Assembly (NCBI GenBank): GCA_964570625.1
Contig: CAZMYW010000010.1
Coordinates: 1 to 64,000, forward strand
DNA: 64,000 bases
Reading direction: 5' to 3'
Source of the DNA: JBFLXB01 sp964570625
GTDB lineage: Bacteria; Nitrospirota; Nitrospiria; 2-01-FULL-66-17
Part shown: positions 53,367 through 61,860 of the stretch, piece after piece
How the letters are laid out: the number at the start of each line of letters is the position of its first letter
How positions within the stretch are numbered: position 1 is the stretch's first letter
Program-made: the position numbers and the translations under genes
Notes under the pieces: model-generated
The model's database searches: none
Told to the model about the DNA's origin: nothing
Seen by the model: only the letters and a program-made list of their open reading frames with translations

Positions 53367-54377
53367 TCAATGGTCGCGGGCAACGACGTATTCCGCCACC
53401 GCGGCGAGGGCCTGGCGGTGGGGACCGTTTTCAAAAATCTCGAGGCTCTGTTGAGCCAAGGCGATGTGCTGGCGCGCCACATCGAGGGCATAGGTGGTTG
53501 ATCCGTGGAGTTGCATGAGGTCGAGGATGTCGCGCAGTTGCGCGTGCGAGGCTTGTCCGTCCCGGATCACGGTTTCCACCAGGCGACGCTCGTCGCCATT
53601 AGCTGTACGCAGGAGGTGGAGTAACGGGAGCGTGATCTTGCCTTCGGACAGATCCTTGCCCAACGCTTTTCCCAATCGACCCTGGTCAGCCACGTAGTCC
53701 AGCGTGTCATCGGCCACCTGGTAGGCAATGCCCAAGTACCGGCCGAACTGCCCGAGCGCTTCTTTCTCATCCCACCCCGCGCCGCTGATGACACCGCCCA
53801 ACCGGCACGCGGCGGACATCAACGCCGCGGTCTTGCACTCGACGATTTTGAGATAGTCCTCGTCGGTCAGCGCCAGGTCGCCGCAGTGAAGCAGCTGCAA
53901 TGCTTCGCCCTCGGCCATGATGCGACACGCATGCGCCAAGATCGAATCGACTTCCAATAGCCCGATTTGGACGGCGATGCACACGGCTTTGGTGTAGAGG
54001 TAATCTCCGACCAGAATGGTTGCGCGGTTCCCCCACAAGGCGTGCGCGGGATCCTTGCCGCGGCGCAGCGACGCATCGTCCAACACGTCGTCATGAAGCA
54101 GGGTGGCCGCGTGAATGTATTCGATCGCGCTCGCCAGCGTGACCGCTTGATCTCCCGGCGCGTCGTAGCCGTTCAAGCGGGCGGAGATCATCATGAGGAG
54201 GGGCCGAATACGCTTGCCCCCGCTGGTAAGGATATACAGGGCGACTTGATTGATCAGAGGCACGCCGGAATCGACGTACTTTTGGATGTGGGACTCCACA
54301 CCATGCAGATCCGCCCGATAAAAATCCCAGACGTCCTGCATCGTGGCCAGCGCAACGCCCGGCCGGTCGCCCTGCAT
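53367..54377 (-). CDS. Polyprenyl (octaprenyl/farnesyl-type) diphosphate synthetase
   Basis: 336 residues. Both Asp-rich motifs are present: DDVLDD near residue 96 and DDTLDY near 220, with the GGKRIRP and RRGKDPAH blocks. It elongates isoprenyl diphosphates (allylic substrate plus IPP), probably making the long chain of a quinone or undecaprenyl precursor. The promoter TTGACT/TACACT ends seven nt before the ATG at 54377, so a leaderless message is likely; a later ATG at 54341 is the alternative. Confidence 0.93.
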   Translation of the reverse strand: MQGDRPGVALATMQDVWDFYRADLHGVESHIQKYVDSGVPLINQVALYILTSGGKRIRPLLMMISARLNGYDAPGDQAVTLASAIEYIHAATLLHDDVLDDASLRRGKDPAHALWGNRATILVGDYLYTKAVCIAVQIGLLEVDSILAHACRIMAEGEALQLLHCGDLALTDEDYLKIVECKTAALMSAACRLGGVISGAGWDEKEALGQFGRYLGIAYQVADDTLDYVADQGRLGKALGKDLSEGKITLPLLHLLRTANGDERRLVETVIRDGQASHAQLRDILDLMQLHGSTTYALDVARQHIALAQQSLEIFENGPHRQALAAVAEYVVARDH

Positions 54378-54384
54378 CGGCGCC

Positions 54385-54414
54385 AGTGTAGGGGAGGCTG
54401 ATTATGGAAGTCAA
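54385..54414 (-). promoter_or_regulatory. Promoter of the polyprenyl synthetase gene
   Basis: TTGACT (54409-54414) and TACACT (54385-54390) with 18 bp between, on the minus strand. The predicted start point is at or next to the ATG at 54377, a second apparent leaderless layout in the window. Confidence 0.5.
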
Positions 54415-54580
54415 GGAAAAATCCGGGTCGGCCCACGAACGAAGAAGTCCGAAACGGGATGTCACCTTCAGCGTATCGAACCGCTGAAAATCCGAACCGG
54501 CAACTCGTCAGAGATGGGAGCTGCGAGCGTCCCCGGGGGCGGTATTCTCACCCTCGTGTGATCCGACGAACCGACTGTGC

Positions 54581-54613
54581 TTGACAATGCCGATCTAATG
54601 ATATTAGTTTTCA
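54581..54613 (+). promoter_or_regulatory. Promoter with overlapping Fur box before the FbpC-like gene
   Basis: TTGACA at 54581-54586 is followed by TGATATTAGTTTTCA at 54599-54613, matching 12 of 14 specified positions of the 7-1-7 Fur consensus. The probable -10 (TATTAG, 15 bp after the -35) lies within the box, so Fe-loaded Fur would block RNA polymerase. The box is about 90 nt before the ATG at 54700. Confidence 0.6.
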
Positions 54614-54699
54614 TTTTCACGCTTTGCGTGAGCGGAGTCTTTTATGGTTGCCATCACCACCAGATATCTCCCGAGCCGCGAGCAAGCGGCAGCAGCACC

Positions 54700-55782
54700 A
54701 TGAACACCCCGTCATCGGTCATCGCACTGGCGGGGGTCACCAAGCGTTATCATCCGGACCATGCTCCGGCCATCGACGCGTTATCCCTCACCGTAGCCAG
54801 CGGTCACACGCTGGCAGTGCTGGGACCAAGCGGTTGCGGCAAGACCACGCTGCTGCGGCTCATCGCGGGGTTCGAGGAGCCAACCGAGGGCAGCGTGCGC
54901 TTGGGCGGCACCCGCGTGGCCGGTTCGGGCATGTGGGTGCCCCCGGAACAACGCGGGGTCGGCATGGTGTTTCAAGACTACGCGTTGTTCCCCCACCTCA
55001 CCGTCTCGAAAAACACGGCCTTTGGTCTTCATCGGATGGGGCGACGCGACCAAGTGCGGCGCGTGGCGGACGTGTTGGACTTGGTGGGGCTCGCGGGGCT
55101 GGAGTCCCGCTATCCCCATCAGCTCTCCGGCGGCCAGCAGCAACGCGTGGCCCTGGCCAGAGCCCTCGCGCCGAAACCGATCGTAATGCTGCTGGACGAA
55201 CCGTTTTCCAGTCTCGACCCGGACATGCGCTCACGGATGCGTGCCGAGGTAGACGCCATCCTGCAACAGTCCGGCGCCACCACGGTGCTGGTCACCCACG
55301 ACCACGAAGAGGCCTTTGCGATGGCGGATCGAGTCGCCGTGCTCAACCGGGGACGGCTGGAGCAGCTCGGCACCCCGGAAGTGGTCTACCACCTCCCGAC
55401 CACACCGTTTGTCGCGGAGTTCGTGGGACAGGCCGATTTCCTCCCCGGCTCGGTCGATGGCCTTCACGTTCGCACCGAGTTGGGACCGTTTCCAAACACG
55501 TCGGGATTCCCGAACGGGATGGTTGTGTCGGTGATGATCCGGCCGGACGATGTCGCCCTGGTCCCCACGCCTGACGGATCAGGCGTCGTGCTCTCGCGCC
55601 AGTTTCGGGGCTCGGAAAACGTGTACACGGTCCGTCTGGCTTCCGGGCGATCACTGCACTCCAGCCAGCCGTCGGACGTGGTCTACGAGCGAGGCCGCCG
55701 CGTGGAGATCAAGATCAACGCCACGCACACCGTCTTATTTGACCCCTCGGTGCTCCCCAAGGACAAGGAGGTGTCCGCGTAA
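54700..55782 (+). CDS. fbpC: Fe(III)-type ABC transporter ATP-binding protein (FbpC-like)
   Basis: 360 residues from ATG 54700; the frame is open upstream but that part is promoter DNA. Walker A GPSGCGKTT, Q-loop FQDYALFPHL, signature LSGGQQQR, Walker B VMLLDEPFSSLD and H-loop THDHEEAF, followed by a C-terminal regulatory (TOBE-type) domain. It energises uptake of iron (or a similar substrate). No permease or binding-protein gene adjoins, so partners must be elsewhere. The Fur box agrees with iron control. Confidence 0.85.
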   Translation: MNTPSSVIALAGVTKRYHPDHAPAIDALSLTVASGHTLAVLGPSGCGKTTLLRLIAGFEEPTEGSVRLGGTRVAGSGMWVPPEQRGVGMVFQDYALFPHLTVSKNTAFGLHRMGRRDQVRRVADVLDLVGLAGLESRYPHQLSGGQQQRVALARALAPKPIVMLLDEPFSSLDPDMRSRMRAEVDAILQQSGATTVLVTHDHEEAFAMADRVAVLNRGRLEQLGTPEVVYHLPTTPFVAEFVGQADFLPGSVDGLHVRTELGPFPNTSGFPNGMVVSVMIRPDDVALVPTPDGSGVVLSRQFRGSENVYTVRLASGRSLHSSQPSDVVYERGRRVEIKINATHTVLFDPSVLPKDKEVSA

Positions 55783-55799
55783 CGGGAATCGCACGCGCC

Positions 55800-57314
55800 T
55801 CAGGGCTGAATGTCCTTCACGAGCACCGTGCCGGACCCTGTCGTGGGATCGCACGTGCTCCCGGTATCGGTCCCGTCGCTCTTCCACAGCTCCACACCGT
55901 GATTGCCATCATCCGCGGAAAAGAACAGCTCCCCGTTCATCGCCGTCAGGCCGAATGGAGTCGACGTGGTGATCCCGGACCAGATGTCCTTGACCAAACA
56001 CGTGCCGACGACCGTCCCGTCGCTCTTCCAGAGTTCCACGCCGTGATCGCCTCCTCCCGTTGAGGCGGGGCCGTCGAACGCGGTGAAGAAAAATACGGCG
56101 GTATTCACGGCCGTGAGAAAGCTCGGGCCCGAATCGCCCTCCGTTTCCGGGTTGATATCTTTCACTTGGGCCGTGCCAGCACCCGTCCCATCGGTCTGCC
56201 ATAACTCGACGCCGCAGAGAGACACGCCTCCGCAGATGGCGTTGTTGGCTTGGAAGAACAGCGTGCTGCTCATGACGGCGAAGTAGAGCGGGCCTGGATC
56301 AGTCCCTGACGGGTTGAACGACGTGATCCAACTCGACCCCGCGTCCGTCCCATCACTCTTCCACAACCCGACCTTGTGAAAACCGTCATTGGCCGAAAAA
56401 AACAACGTGCCGTTGACATTGGTGAAGAAACTCGGAGACGAGTAGCCTGCGTCCGCAGCCATATCCGTGTTGATGTCCTTGACCAGGGCCGTCCCCACCT
56501 CGGTCCCGTCGCTCTTCCACAACTCCCTACCGCGAACAGGTCCGTCATAAGCCGCAAAGAACAGCACGCCGTTGATCGCAGTTAACGAACTCGGGAACGA
56601 ATCCCCGGAGCCGGAGTTGATATCGCGTACGATCGCGGTTCCCGCGTCCGTGCCATCGCTGCGCCACAGTTCCCGGCCGTTGACGCCATCGTCTGCAACA
56701 AAGAACAGGTCGGTATTGAACAGAAGGGGGTCAACAGCGAGCAGCGCACTTGGCGTCGAATTCGCGGCCCCGAAATTGATATCTCTCACCCGCGTGGTCC
56801 CGGCCTCGGTCCCGTCGCTCTTCCACAACTCGGTGCCGAACATCCCATCGTTCGCCGTAAAGAACAACGTCCCGTTCACCGCGGTGAGATCTCCGGGAGT
56901 CGAAGAGCCCGCACCGGTGCGGACATCCTTCACCCGCATCGTCCCGGCCTCGGTCCCGTCGCTCTTCCACAGCTCGGAGCCCTGCGCTCCATCGTGTGCC
57001 GCAAAAAACAGGACACCGTTTACGACGACCAGCCCACTCGGAGACGAGCCACCGGCACCGGAGTTGATGTCTTTGACGAGGGACGTTCCGGCCGCGGTCC
57101 CGTCACTCCGCCATAGCTCATTACCCAGCGTCCCATCGTCGGCGGCAAAAAATAACACGCCGTTCACCGTCGTCAGAAAGGCGGGAAACGCCGACGGCGC
57201 GCTGGGCTGAGGGTTCTGGTCGGCCGAGTCATCATCCCCGCCCCACCCAGTGCAGGCCATCGGAAGACACACCATTGCAGCCAGCCAGCAGAGCATTTTC
57301 GCCGTTCGGGCCAT
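55800..57314 (-). CDS. ELWxxDGT-repeat lipoprotein
   Basis: 504 residues from ATG 57314 (GGAGG five nt ahead). Signal with lipobox LPMAC, then about nine repeats of the ELWxSDGTxAGTxxVKDI type, each followed by a VNGVLFFAADDG segment, forming a propeller-like structure. Such ELWxxDGT proteins are exported and of unknown function. Repeats differ enough to be old. It converges on the fbpC gene. Confidence 0.9.
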   Translation of the reverse strand: MARTAKMLCWLAAMVCLPMACTGWGGDDDSADQNPQPSAPSAFPAFLTTVNGVLFFAADDGTLGNELWRSDGTAAGTSLVKDINSGAGGSSPSGLVVVNGVLFFAAHDGAQGSELWKSDGTEAGTMRVKDVRTGAGSSTPGDLTAVNGTLFFTANDGMFGTELWKSDGTEAGTTRVRDINFGAANSTPSALLAVDPLLFNTDLFFVADDGVNGRELWRSDGTDAGTAIVRDINSGSGDSFPSSLTAINGVLFFAAYDGPVRGRELWKSDGTEVGTALVKDINTDMAADAGYSSPSFFTNVNGTLFFSANDGFHKVGLWKSDGTDAGSSWITSFNPSGTDPGPLYFAVMSSTLFFQANNAICGGVSLCGVELWQTDGTGAGTAQVKDINPETEGDSGPSFLTAVNTAVFFFTAFDGPASTGGGDHGVELWKSDGTVVGTCLVKDIWSGITTSTPFGLTAMNGELFFSADDGNHGVELWKSDGTDTGSTCDPTTGSGTVLVKDIQP

Positions 57315-57436
57315 TCAACCCTCCGTATCCTCACGGCAAATTATAGGCTCAACTGCACGGGAAAAACAGGCGCCTGGCAGGGGCCTGCGGCGTTGATCGC
57401 GGACCTGGCCGCGGTCGCCGCGTCGGGATCGATCCA

Positions 57437-57465
57437 TTGACCTTCCAAACTCGGATCGCTATACT
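57437..57465 (+). promoter_or_regulatory. Promoter of tRNA-Val
   Basis: TTGACC (57437-57442), 17-bp spacer and TATACT (57460-57465). Transcription would start about 57472, some 24 nt before the tRNA. Confidence 0.6.
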
Positions 57466-57495
57466 GCAACGCCTTCGCGTGATTGTGCGGCAATC

Positions 57496-57570
57496 GGGCG
57501 ATTAGCTCAGTGGTAGAGCGCTTGCTTCACACGCAAGAGGCCGCTGGTTCGATACCAGCATCGCCCACCA
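57496..57570 (+). tRNA. tRNA-Val (anticodon CAC)
   Basis: 75 nt fold as a standard cloverleaf: 7-bp acceptor GGGCGAT/ATCGCCC, D arm GCTC/GAGC, anticodon arm CTTGC/GCAAG with loop TTCACAC (anticodon CAC, reading GTG), T arm GCTGG/CCAGC with TTCGATA loop, and an encoded CCA end. Confidence 0.95.
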
Positions 57571-57628
57571 CTCACCGCCTAGGACAGGCGGCGACCTACG
57601 AAGTCTCGCCGGGCACGACTCACTCGTC

Positions 57629-58012
57629 TCAGCCCCTGCGCTTCAACCCGATGTGTTGTGAAAACTCCCGCTCCACCTGTTCGGTGTCCACGGAGTTGTA
57701 GAGGACGAGATTTCGAAGGTGGATGAAGCTGTCCACATCCACCTCGAAGAACTCGATCCCCATGCCCGCGGACTCGGTGTACACCACACGTCCGGTCACG
57801 TGCACCTGCATGGGCTCGGGGGTTCCGGACAGGACGATGGTGACCTCGCACGGGGTAGACGGAGGGAGCGGCTGCCGACACTCGACGAAGACCCCCTTCA
57901 CGCTGAGGTCGCGTCCGCGGCCCGAGATCTTCGGTCGGCCAGGCTGGTCGACCTCCACCCCCACGGCCAACCGCACGCGGGTGAACTCTCGACGATTGTC
58001 TGAATCACTCAT
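57629..58012 (-). CDS. PilZ-domain protein
   Basis: 127 residues from ATG 58012 with AGAGG ahead. The N-terminus has the c-di-GMP-binding RxxxR pattern (RREFTRVRL) and a downstream DLSVKGVFVE block equivalent to the DxSxxG motif, so c-di-GMP binding is plausible. No other domain. It lies between the tRNA gene and the PyrF gene, convergent with the tRNA. The longer open frame to 58774 is antisense to pyrF. Confidence 0.85.
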   Translation of the reverse strand: MSDSDNRREFTRVRLAVGVEVDQPGRPKISGRGRDLSVKGVFVECRQPLPPSTPCEVTIVLSGTPEPMQVHVTGRVVYTESAGMGIEFFEVDVDSFIHLRNLVLYNSVDTEQVEREFSQHIGLKRRG

Positions 58013-58153
58013 CACGCACCTCTCATCCGAATCACGATCCCGGCGTCCACACCCAGTCAGTGTATGCAACCCGCGCGCGACCGTCAAAGGCGAGCGCAGA
58101 CCGTTTTCTCGAGAACCCGCGTCCGTTTGACTTGCGTAGCCAGGATCGCTACA

Positions 58154-58900
58154 GTGCCGGCCGTGGATAGTCCTTCCGCAGCCCGTGACAAGTTGATCGT
58201 GGCGCTCGACGTCGCATCCCAGCGAGACGCCGTGGCCCTCGTCGAGCGGATCGGCCCGCGCGCCGGTCTGTTCAAGATCGGGCTGGAACTGTTTGTCAGC
58301 GCGGGTCCGGCCATGCTGGAGGCGATTCGCGCCACGAGTACTGCGGGCATCTTTCTGGATCTCAAATTTCACGACATCCCGGCCACGGTGCGAGCCGCCC
58401 GGCGGGTTGTCGAGCGCTACGGGGTGCGCTTTCTGACCGTCCACTGCGAGAGCGGTGATCGCCTGACCGAACCCGCCCCTTCCACCGGCCACACGCTCCA
58501 ACTCCTCGGCGTCACGGTCCTCACGAGTACTGACGCGGGCACCCTGCACGCAGCGGGATGGTACGACCCCGCCATGTCGATCGAAGATCTCGCGTGCCGT
58601 CGGGCGGCGCTTGCCCGCGACGCAGGCTGCACCGGCGTGGTCTGTTCGGGCCACGAAATCCGCGCGATCCGCGCGCGCTTTCCCCGCCCGTTCGTCATCG
58701 TCACCCCGGGTATCCGTCCGGCCTGGGCGGCCGTGCCCGGGGACGATCAGCGCCGCATCACGACGCCCGGCCAAGCCATCGCCGCCGGCGCGGATTTTCT
58801 GGTCGTGGGCCGCCCCATCCGCGATGCCAAAGACCCGGCTGAAGCGGTCGAGCGAATCGTGGATGAGATTGCCGACGCATTGACTGGACGTGCGGGCTAG
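58154..58900 (+). CDS. pyrF: Orotidine 5'-phosphate decarboxylase
   Basis: 248 residues. It catalyses OMP to UMP, the last step of pyrimidine synthesis. The catalytic loop LDLKFHDIPATV carries the Lys and Asp residues of the DxKxxDI motif; phosphate-binding VTPGIRP and VVGRPI blocks are intact. GTG at 58154 (AGGA eight nt before) is chosen; GTG 58163 is also possible. Divergent from the PilZ gene. Confidence 0.95.
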   Translation: MPAVDSPSAARDKLIVALDVASQRDAVALVERIGPRAGLFKIGLELFVSAGPAMLEAIRATSTAGIFLDLKFHDIPATVRAARRVVERYGVRFLTVHCESGDRLTEPAPSTGHTLQLLGVTVLTSTDAGTLHAAGWYDPAMSIEDLACRRAALARDAGCTGVVCSGHEIRAIRARFPRPFVIVTPGIRPAWAAVPGDDQRRITTPGQAIAAGADFLVVGRPIRDAKDPAEAVERIVDEIADALTGRAG

Positions 58901-59067
58901 TACAGACCGGCCCCGGCCCGCAGTGGGCTCGCAAAGAGCGCACCCGTTATAGAACGTGATTGGGCTGCGCTGTGGTCACTCTGGGCCACGTGTTGAAAAC
59001 TTCTACGACGCTGTGGTATATCCGTGCGACGAGTGGATTGGATGTTCACTTCAACAGGGAGGGTATC

Positions 59068-59634
59068 ATGCGGAAACAGGTGGAACGGGCATTCATCGCG
59101 TGTTCGGTGGCGGCGTTTGCCGTCGCGCTGGCGTGGACCCCGGTGTCCGCGGCAGAGAAAGACAAAGAGATGTCGGTCAAAATGCCGGGAACCAGCGGGC
59201 CGCAGTCAAAGAGCGGACCCGGTTGTGGATTGGGGTACTTGCTCTTTCAAGGACAACGCGGCATCCTGCCCCAGATCCTCGCCGCCACGACCAACGGAAC
59301 CTTCGGTAATCAAACCTTCGGTATGACGACCGGGACCTCCGGGTGCTCGCCGGACGGCATCGTCAGCCGTGAGCACGAGACCGCGCTTTACGCGCAGGCC
59401 ACCATCGAGAACCTCTCCCAGGAGATGGCACAAGGCCAGGGCGAACACCTGGCGTCGCTCGCCACCCTGATGGGCGTGCCGGCCGATCTCCAGCCGGCGT
59501 TTTTCCAATTGACGCAGGAACACTACGCCACCTTGTTCCCGAGCGCGCAGAACGACTCGACCGCGATGCTCACGGCGCTGACATCCCTCCTGGCGGCTGA
59601 CCCGGTCCTGGCCAGCGTGGTCTCGCCCGCGTAA
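59068..59634 (+). CDS. DUF3015 family exported protein
   Basis: 188 residues from ATG 59068 (AGGGAGGG site). Signal peptide (to about VSAAEK). DUF3015 signature present: GCGLGYLLFQGQRG, LAATTNGTFGNQTFGMTTGTSGC. Family function unknown; probably a small periplasmic protein. Followed by an intrinsic terminator. Confidence 0.92.
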   Translation: MRKQVERAFIACSVAAFAVALAWTPVSAAEKDKEMSVKMPGTSGPQSKSGPGCGLGYLLFQGQRGILPQILAATTNGTFGNQTFGMTTGTSGCSPDGIVSREHETALYAQATIENLSQEMAQGQGEHLASLATLMGVPADLQPAFFQLTQEHYATLFPSAQNDSTAMLTALTSLLAADPVLASVVSPA

Positions 59635-59653
59635 CGTTTTACGACGCATCCAC

Positions 59654-59698
59654 AAAGGGGCTCGTCAACGCTGTTTGACCGAGCCCCTTTCTTTTTTG
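59654..59698 (+). terminator. Rho-independent terminator of the DUF3015 gene
   Basis: An 11-bp GC stem (59654-59664 with 59680-59690) is followed by a T-rich tail. The next gene starts only three nt after the tail. Confidence 0.88.
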
Positions 59699-59700
59699 CC

Positions 59701-61617
59701 GTGCCGCGATACCTCGGAACCCTGCTGCTCGTCATAGTCCTCTGCCTCGGATGGTCCGGAGCCGGACACGGCCAGGCACCCCAAGCCGACTCTCCTTATC
59801 TCGCAGAACTCGTCAGCAACGCCCACGCGCAACAATTGGCCCAGACTCGAGAGTGGGAGGTCTTGTTGCACTACCGCAAGACCATCTTGGGCGGGGTGGT
59901 GAGCGAGGCCGATGGCGCCGATTTCTTTCTGGCCCCCGACGGAAAGCGAAACCCCGTGTCGGAATTGGACGCCACGCTCGCTGCGTTCTTCGCGCCGCCG
60001 GTCGACGACCCCATGGTGCTTCACCCCCAGTGTCGGTTCGTGGCACGATACGCGTGGCTCAACGCACGTCTGGGCTTTGACCCAGCTCGGTTGCCGGCGC
60101 AGGACTGTCCGCGCTTCCAACGCTGGATCTCCGCGCTCGAGCCCGAATCCGTGACGCTGATTTTTCCGTCGGCCTACCTCAACAATCCCTCCTCGATGTT
60201 CGGGCACACCCTGCTGCGGATCGATCATCCCAACCGTACGGAGAACAATCGCCTGCTGGATTACACGGTCAATTTTGCCGCGGCGACGGACCGACCGACC
60301 GCGCTTATCTCGATTATTCTCGGAGTGACCGGAGGCCTGCCGGGGCGCTTCTCCATCACGCCCTACTACGTCAAAGCCAAAGAGTACAACGACCTCCAAA
60401 GTCGGGATATCTGGGAGTACCGACTGGCGTTCAACCGCGAGCAGATCGAGAACATGCTGCGGCACGCATGGGAGATGGGGAACACGCATTTCGACTATTA
60501 TTTTTTCACGGAGAATTGCTCCTACCAACTCCTCGCGCTGCTCGACGCGGCCGACCCCACGCTGCACCTGGCTGATCGTTTCCCGCGGTGGACCATTCCG
60601 ACCGACACGGTTCGGGCAGTGCTCGATGTCCCCGGTCTGGTGACGCACGTGTCCTTTCGACCCGCGTTGAGCACGCAGTTGATCCACCATCGATCCCGGT
60701 TGGACCGCTCGGAAAACGCGTGGTTGTTTCGGGTGCTCCGAGACCCGGAGGTCACGGAGACCGAGCCGTTCGAGGCCTTGCCCGAGGCCCGCCGCGCAGC
60801 GGTCATCGACGTGGCGACCGAGTACCTGGCGTACCAGAAGGTCGACGACCCCGACCGAATCGACCGGTACAACGCGCAACAGCGACGATTGCTGGTACAA
60901 CGCGCGGGATTGCGCGTGGTGTCCGATGACTCCCCGCCTCCTGCCCCGCCACCGCCTGAGCAGGGTCACGACACGACTCGCATCGGCGCAGGGGGCGGTC
61001 GGTCCGCGGGGGAATGGTTCGGCCAACTCGCGCTCCGCCCGGCGCTCCACGATCTCCTCGGCGACGAGACCGGGTATACCCCGAACACCCACCTCGAATT
61101 CATGAATACTGTGTTGCGCTACAACCAAGCCTCCCGAGTCAGCCTCAACCGCCTTGATGTAGTCCGTATCATCTCGCTCACGCCCTATAGTCGCTTGATC
61201 TGGAAACCGTCCTGGCAAATCAGCACCGGGTTCTTCCCGGTGGAAGACCTTTCTTTCCGCGATCGCAGCGCGCCGAGTCTCGAATTCGGTACCGGAGGCG
61301 CGGCACAAAGTGGATGGTGGCGCCGAGAAGTCTGGTACCTTCTGGGAGAGACCGCCGTACAATATGGCGCCGTCTTCGACAAACGGTACCGCGCCGGCCT
61401 CGGCGCCACGGGCGGGCTGTTGTTCGACGTCACCGCCAAGTCGCGAGCGCATGCCTTTGGAAGCTACCGGACGTTCCCCCTCGGAGACCGTTCGTCGGAT
61501 CTCGTGGGCGGCCTCGAATTGCGGTACACGCTGTCGAAAGACTGGGACGCGCGTATCCAGTGGAAGCTCCGCCCAGATTGGGCGGAGGCAATGATCGGCA
61601 TCAACGCCTATTTCTAG
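59701..61617 (+). CDS. DUF4105 family exported protein
   Basis: 638 residues with signal peptide (to about GHGQAP). The DUF4105 core shows PSAYLNNPSSMFGHTLLRID and the ENCSYQLLALLD block; conserved Cys and His suggest a papain-like cysteine-hydrolase fold, though the activity is unproven. A C-terminal barrel-like part follows (LEFGTGGAAQ; ending MIGINAYF). Start is GTG three nt after a terminator with no ribosome site. Confidence 0.88.
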   Translation: MPRYLGTLLLVIVLCLGWSGAGHGQAPQADSPYLAELVSNAHAQQLAQTREWEVLLHYRKTILGGVVSEADGADFFLAPDGKRNPVSELDATLAAFFAPPVDDPMVLHPQCRFVARYAWLNARLGFDPARLPAQDCPRFQRWISALEPESVTLIFPSAYLNNPSSMFGHTLLRIDHPNRTENNRLLDYTVNFAAATDRPTALISIILGVTGGLPGRFSITPYYVKAKEYNDLQSRDIWEYRLAFNREQIENMLRHAWEMGNTHFDYYFFTENCSYQLLALLDAADPTLHLADRFPRWTIPTDTVRAVLDVPGLVTHVSFRPALSTQLIHHRSRLDRSENAWLFRVLRDPEVTETEPFEALPEARRAAVIDVATEYLAYQKVDDPDRIDRYNAQQRRLLVQRAGLRVVSDDSPPPAPPPPEQGHDTTRIGAGGGRSAGEWFGQLALRPALHDLLGDETGYTPNTHLEFMNTVLRYNQASRVSLNRLDVVRIISLTPYSRLIWKPSWQISTGFFPVEDLSFRDRSAPSLEFGTGGAAQSGWWRREVWYLLGETAVQYGAVFDKRYRAGLGATGGLLFDVTAKSRAHAFGSYRTFPLGDRSSDLVGGLELRYTLSKDWDARIQWKLRPDWAEAMIGINAYF

Positions 61618-61639
61618 GATGCCCCTGACAACGAGCAGA

Positions 61640-61768
61640 TCGGAGCCTGTGCAGGATCGCGCCAGATGCTAGGCGCCGCGAGCACCGGAGCGCAGCGTAC
61701 TGGGTCGTACGTGAGTACCGGATGCGCAGGGGCAACGCCGCAGATAGCCGCTCATGGGCAGGCTCCGG
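61640..61768. repeat. Structured GC-rich intergenic element
   Basis: Between the DUF4105 gene and livK a GC-rich stretch folds on itself: arms CGGAGCCTG (61641-61649) and CAGGCTCCG (61759-61767) close it; inside are GCGCC/GGCGC and CGTAC/GTACG hairpins and two copies of AG(C/T)ACCGGA. It resembles dispersed REP-type elements but only one copy is present in this window. Confidence 0.45.
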
Positions 61769-61777
61769 GGCTCGCCG

Positions 61778-61806
61778 TTGACAAGCCCGAGTGGGGTTTG
61801 TAAGCT
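61778..61806 (+). promoter_or_regulatory. Promoter before livK
   Basis: TTGACA (61778-61783) and a weak TAAGCT (61801-61806), 17 bp apart, giving about 48 nt of leader before the GTG at 61861. Confidence 0.5.
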
Positions 61807-61860
61807 AGGCCAATTTCAGCCTGTCCAGTCTCTCGCTCTTATAGAGGACGAATCAGAGCA

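Noticed and set aside
58013..58774. N-terminal extension of the PilZ frame
   Set aside because: It runs antisense through pyrF; the ATG at 58012 has a ribosome site and the domain starts there.
59665..61452. 595-codon open frame on the minus strand
   Set aside because: Antisense to the DUF4105 gene, which has a signal peptide and family motifs; the antisense product has none.
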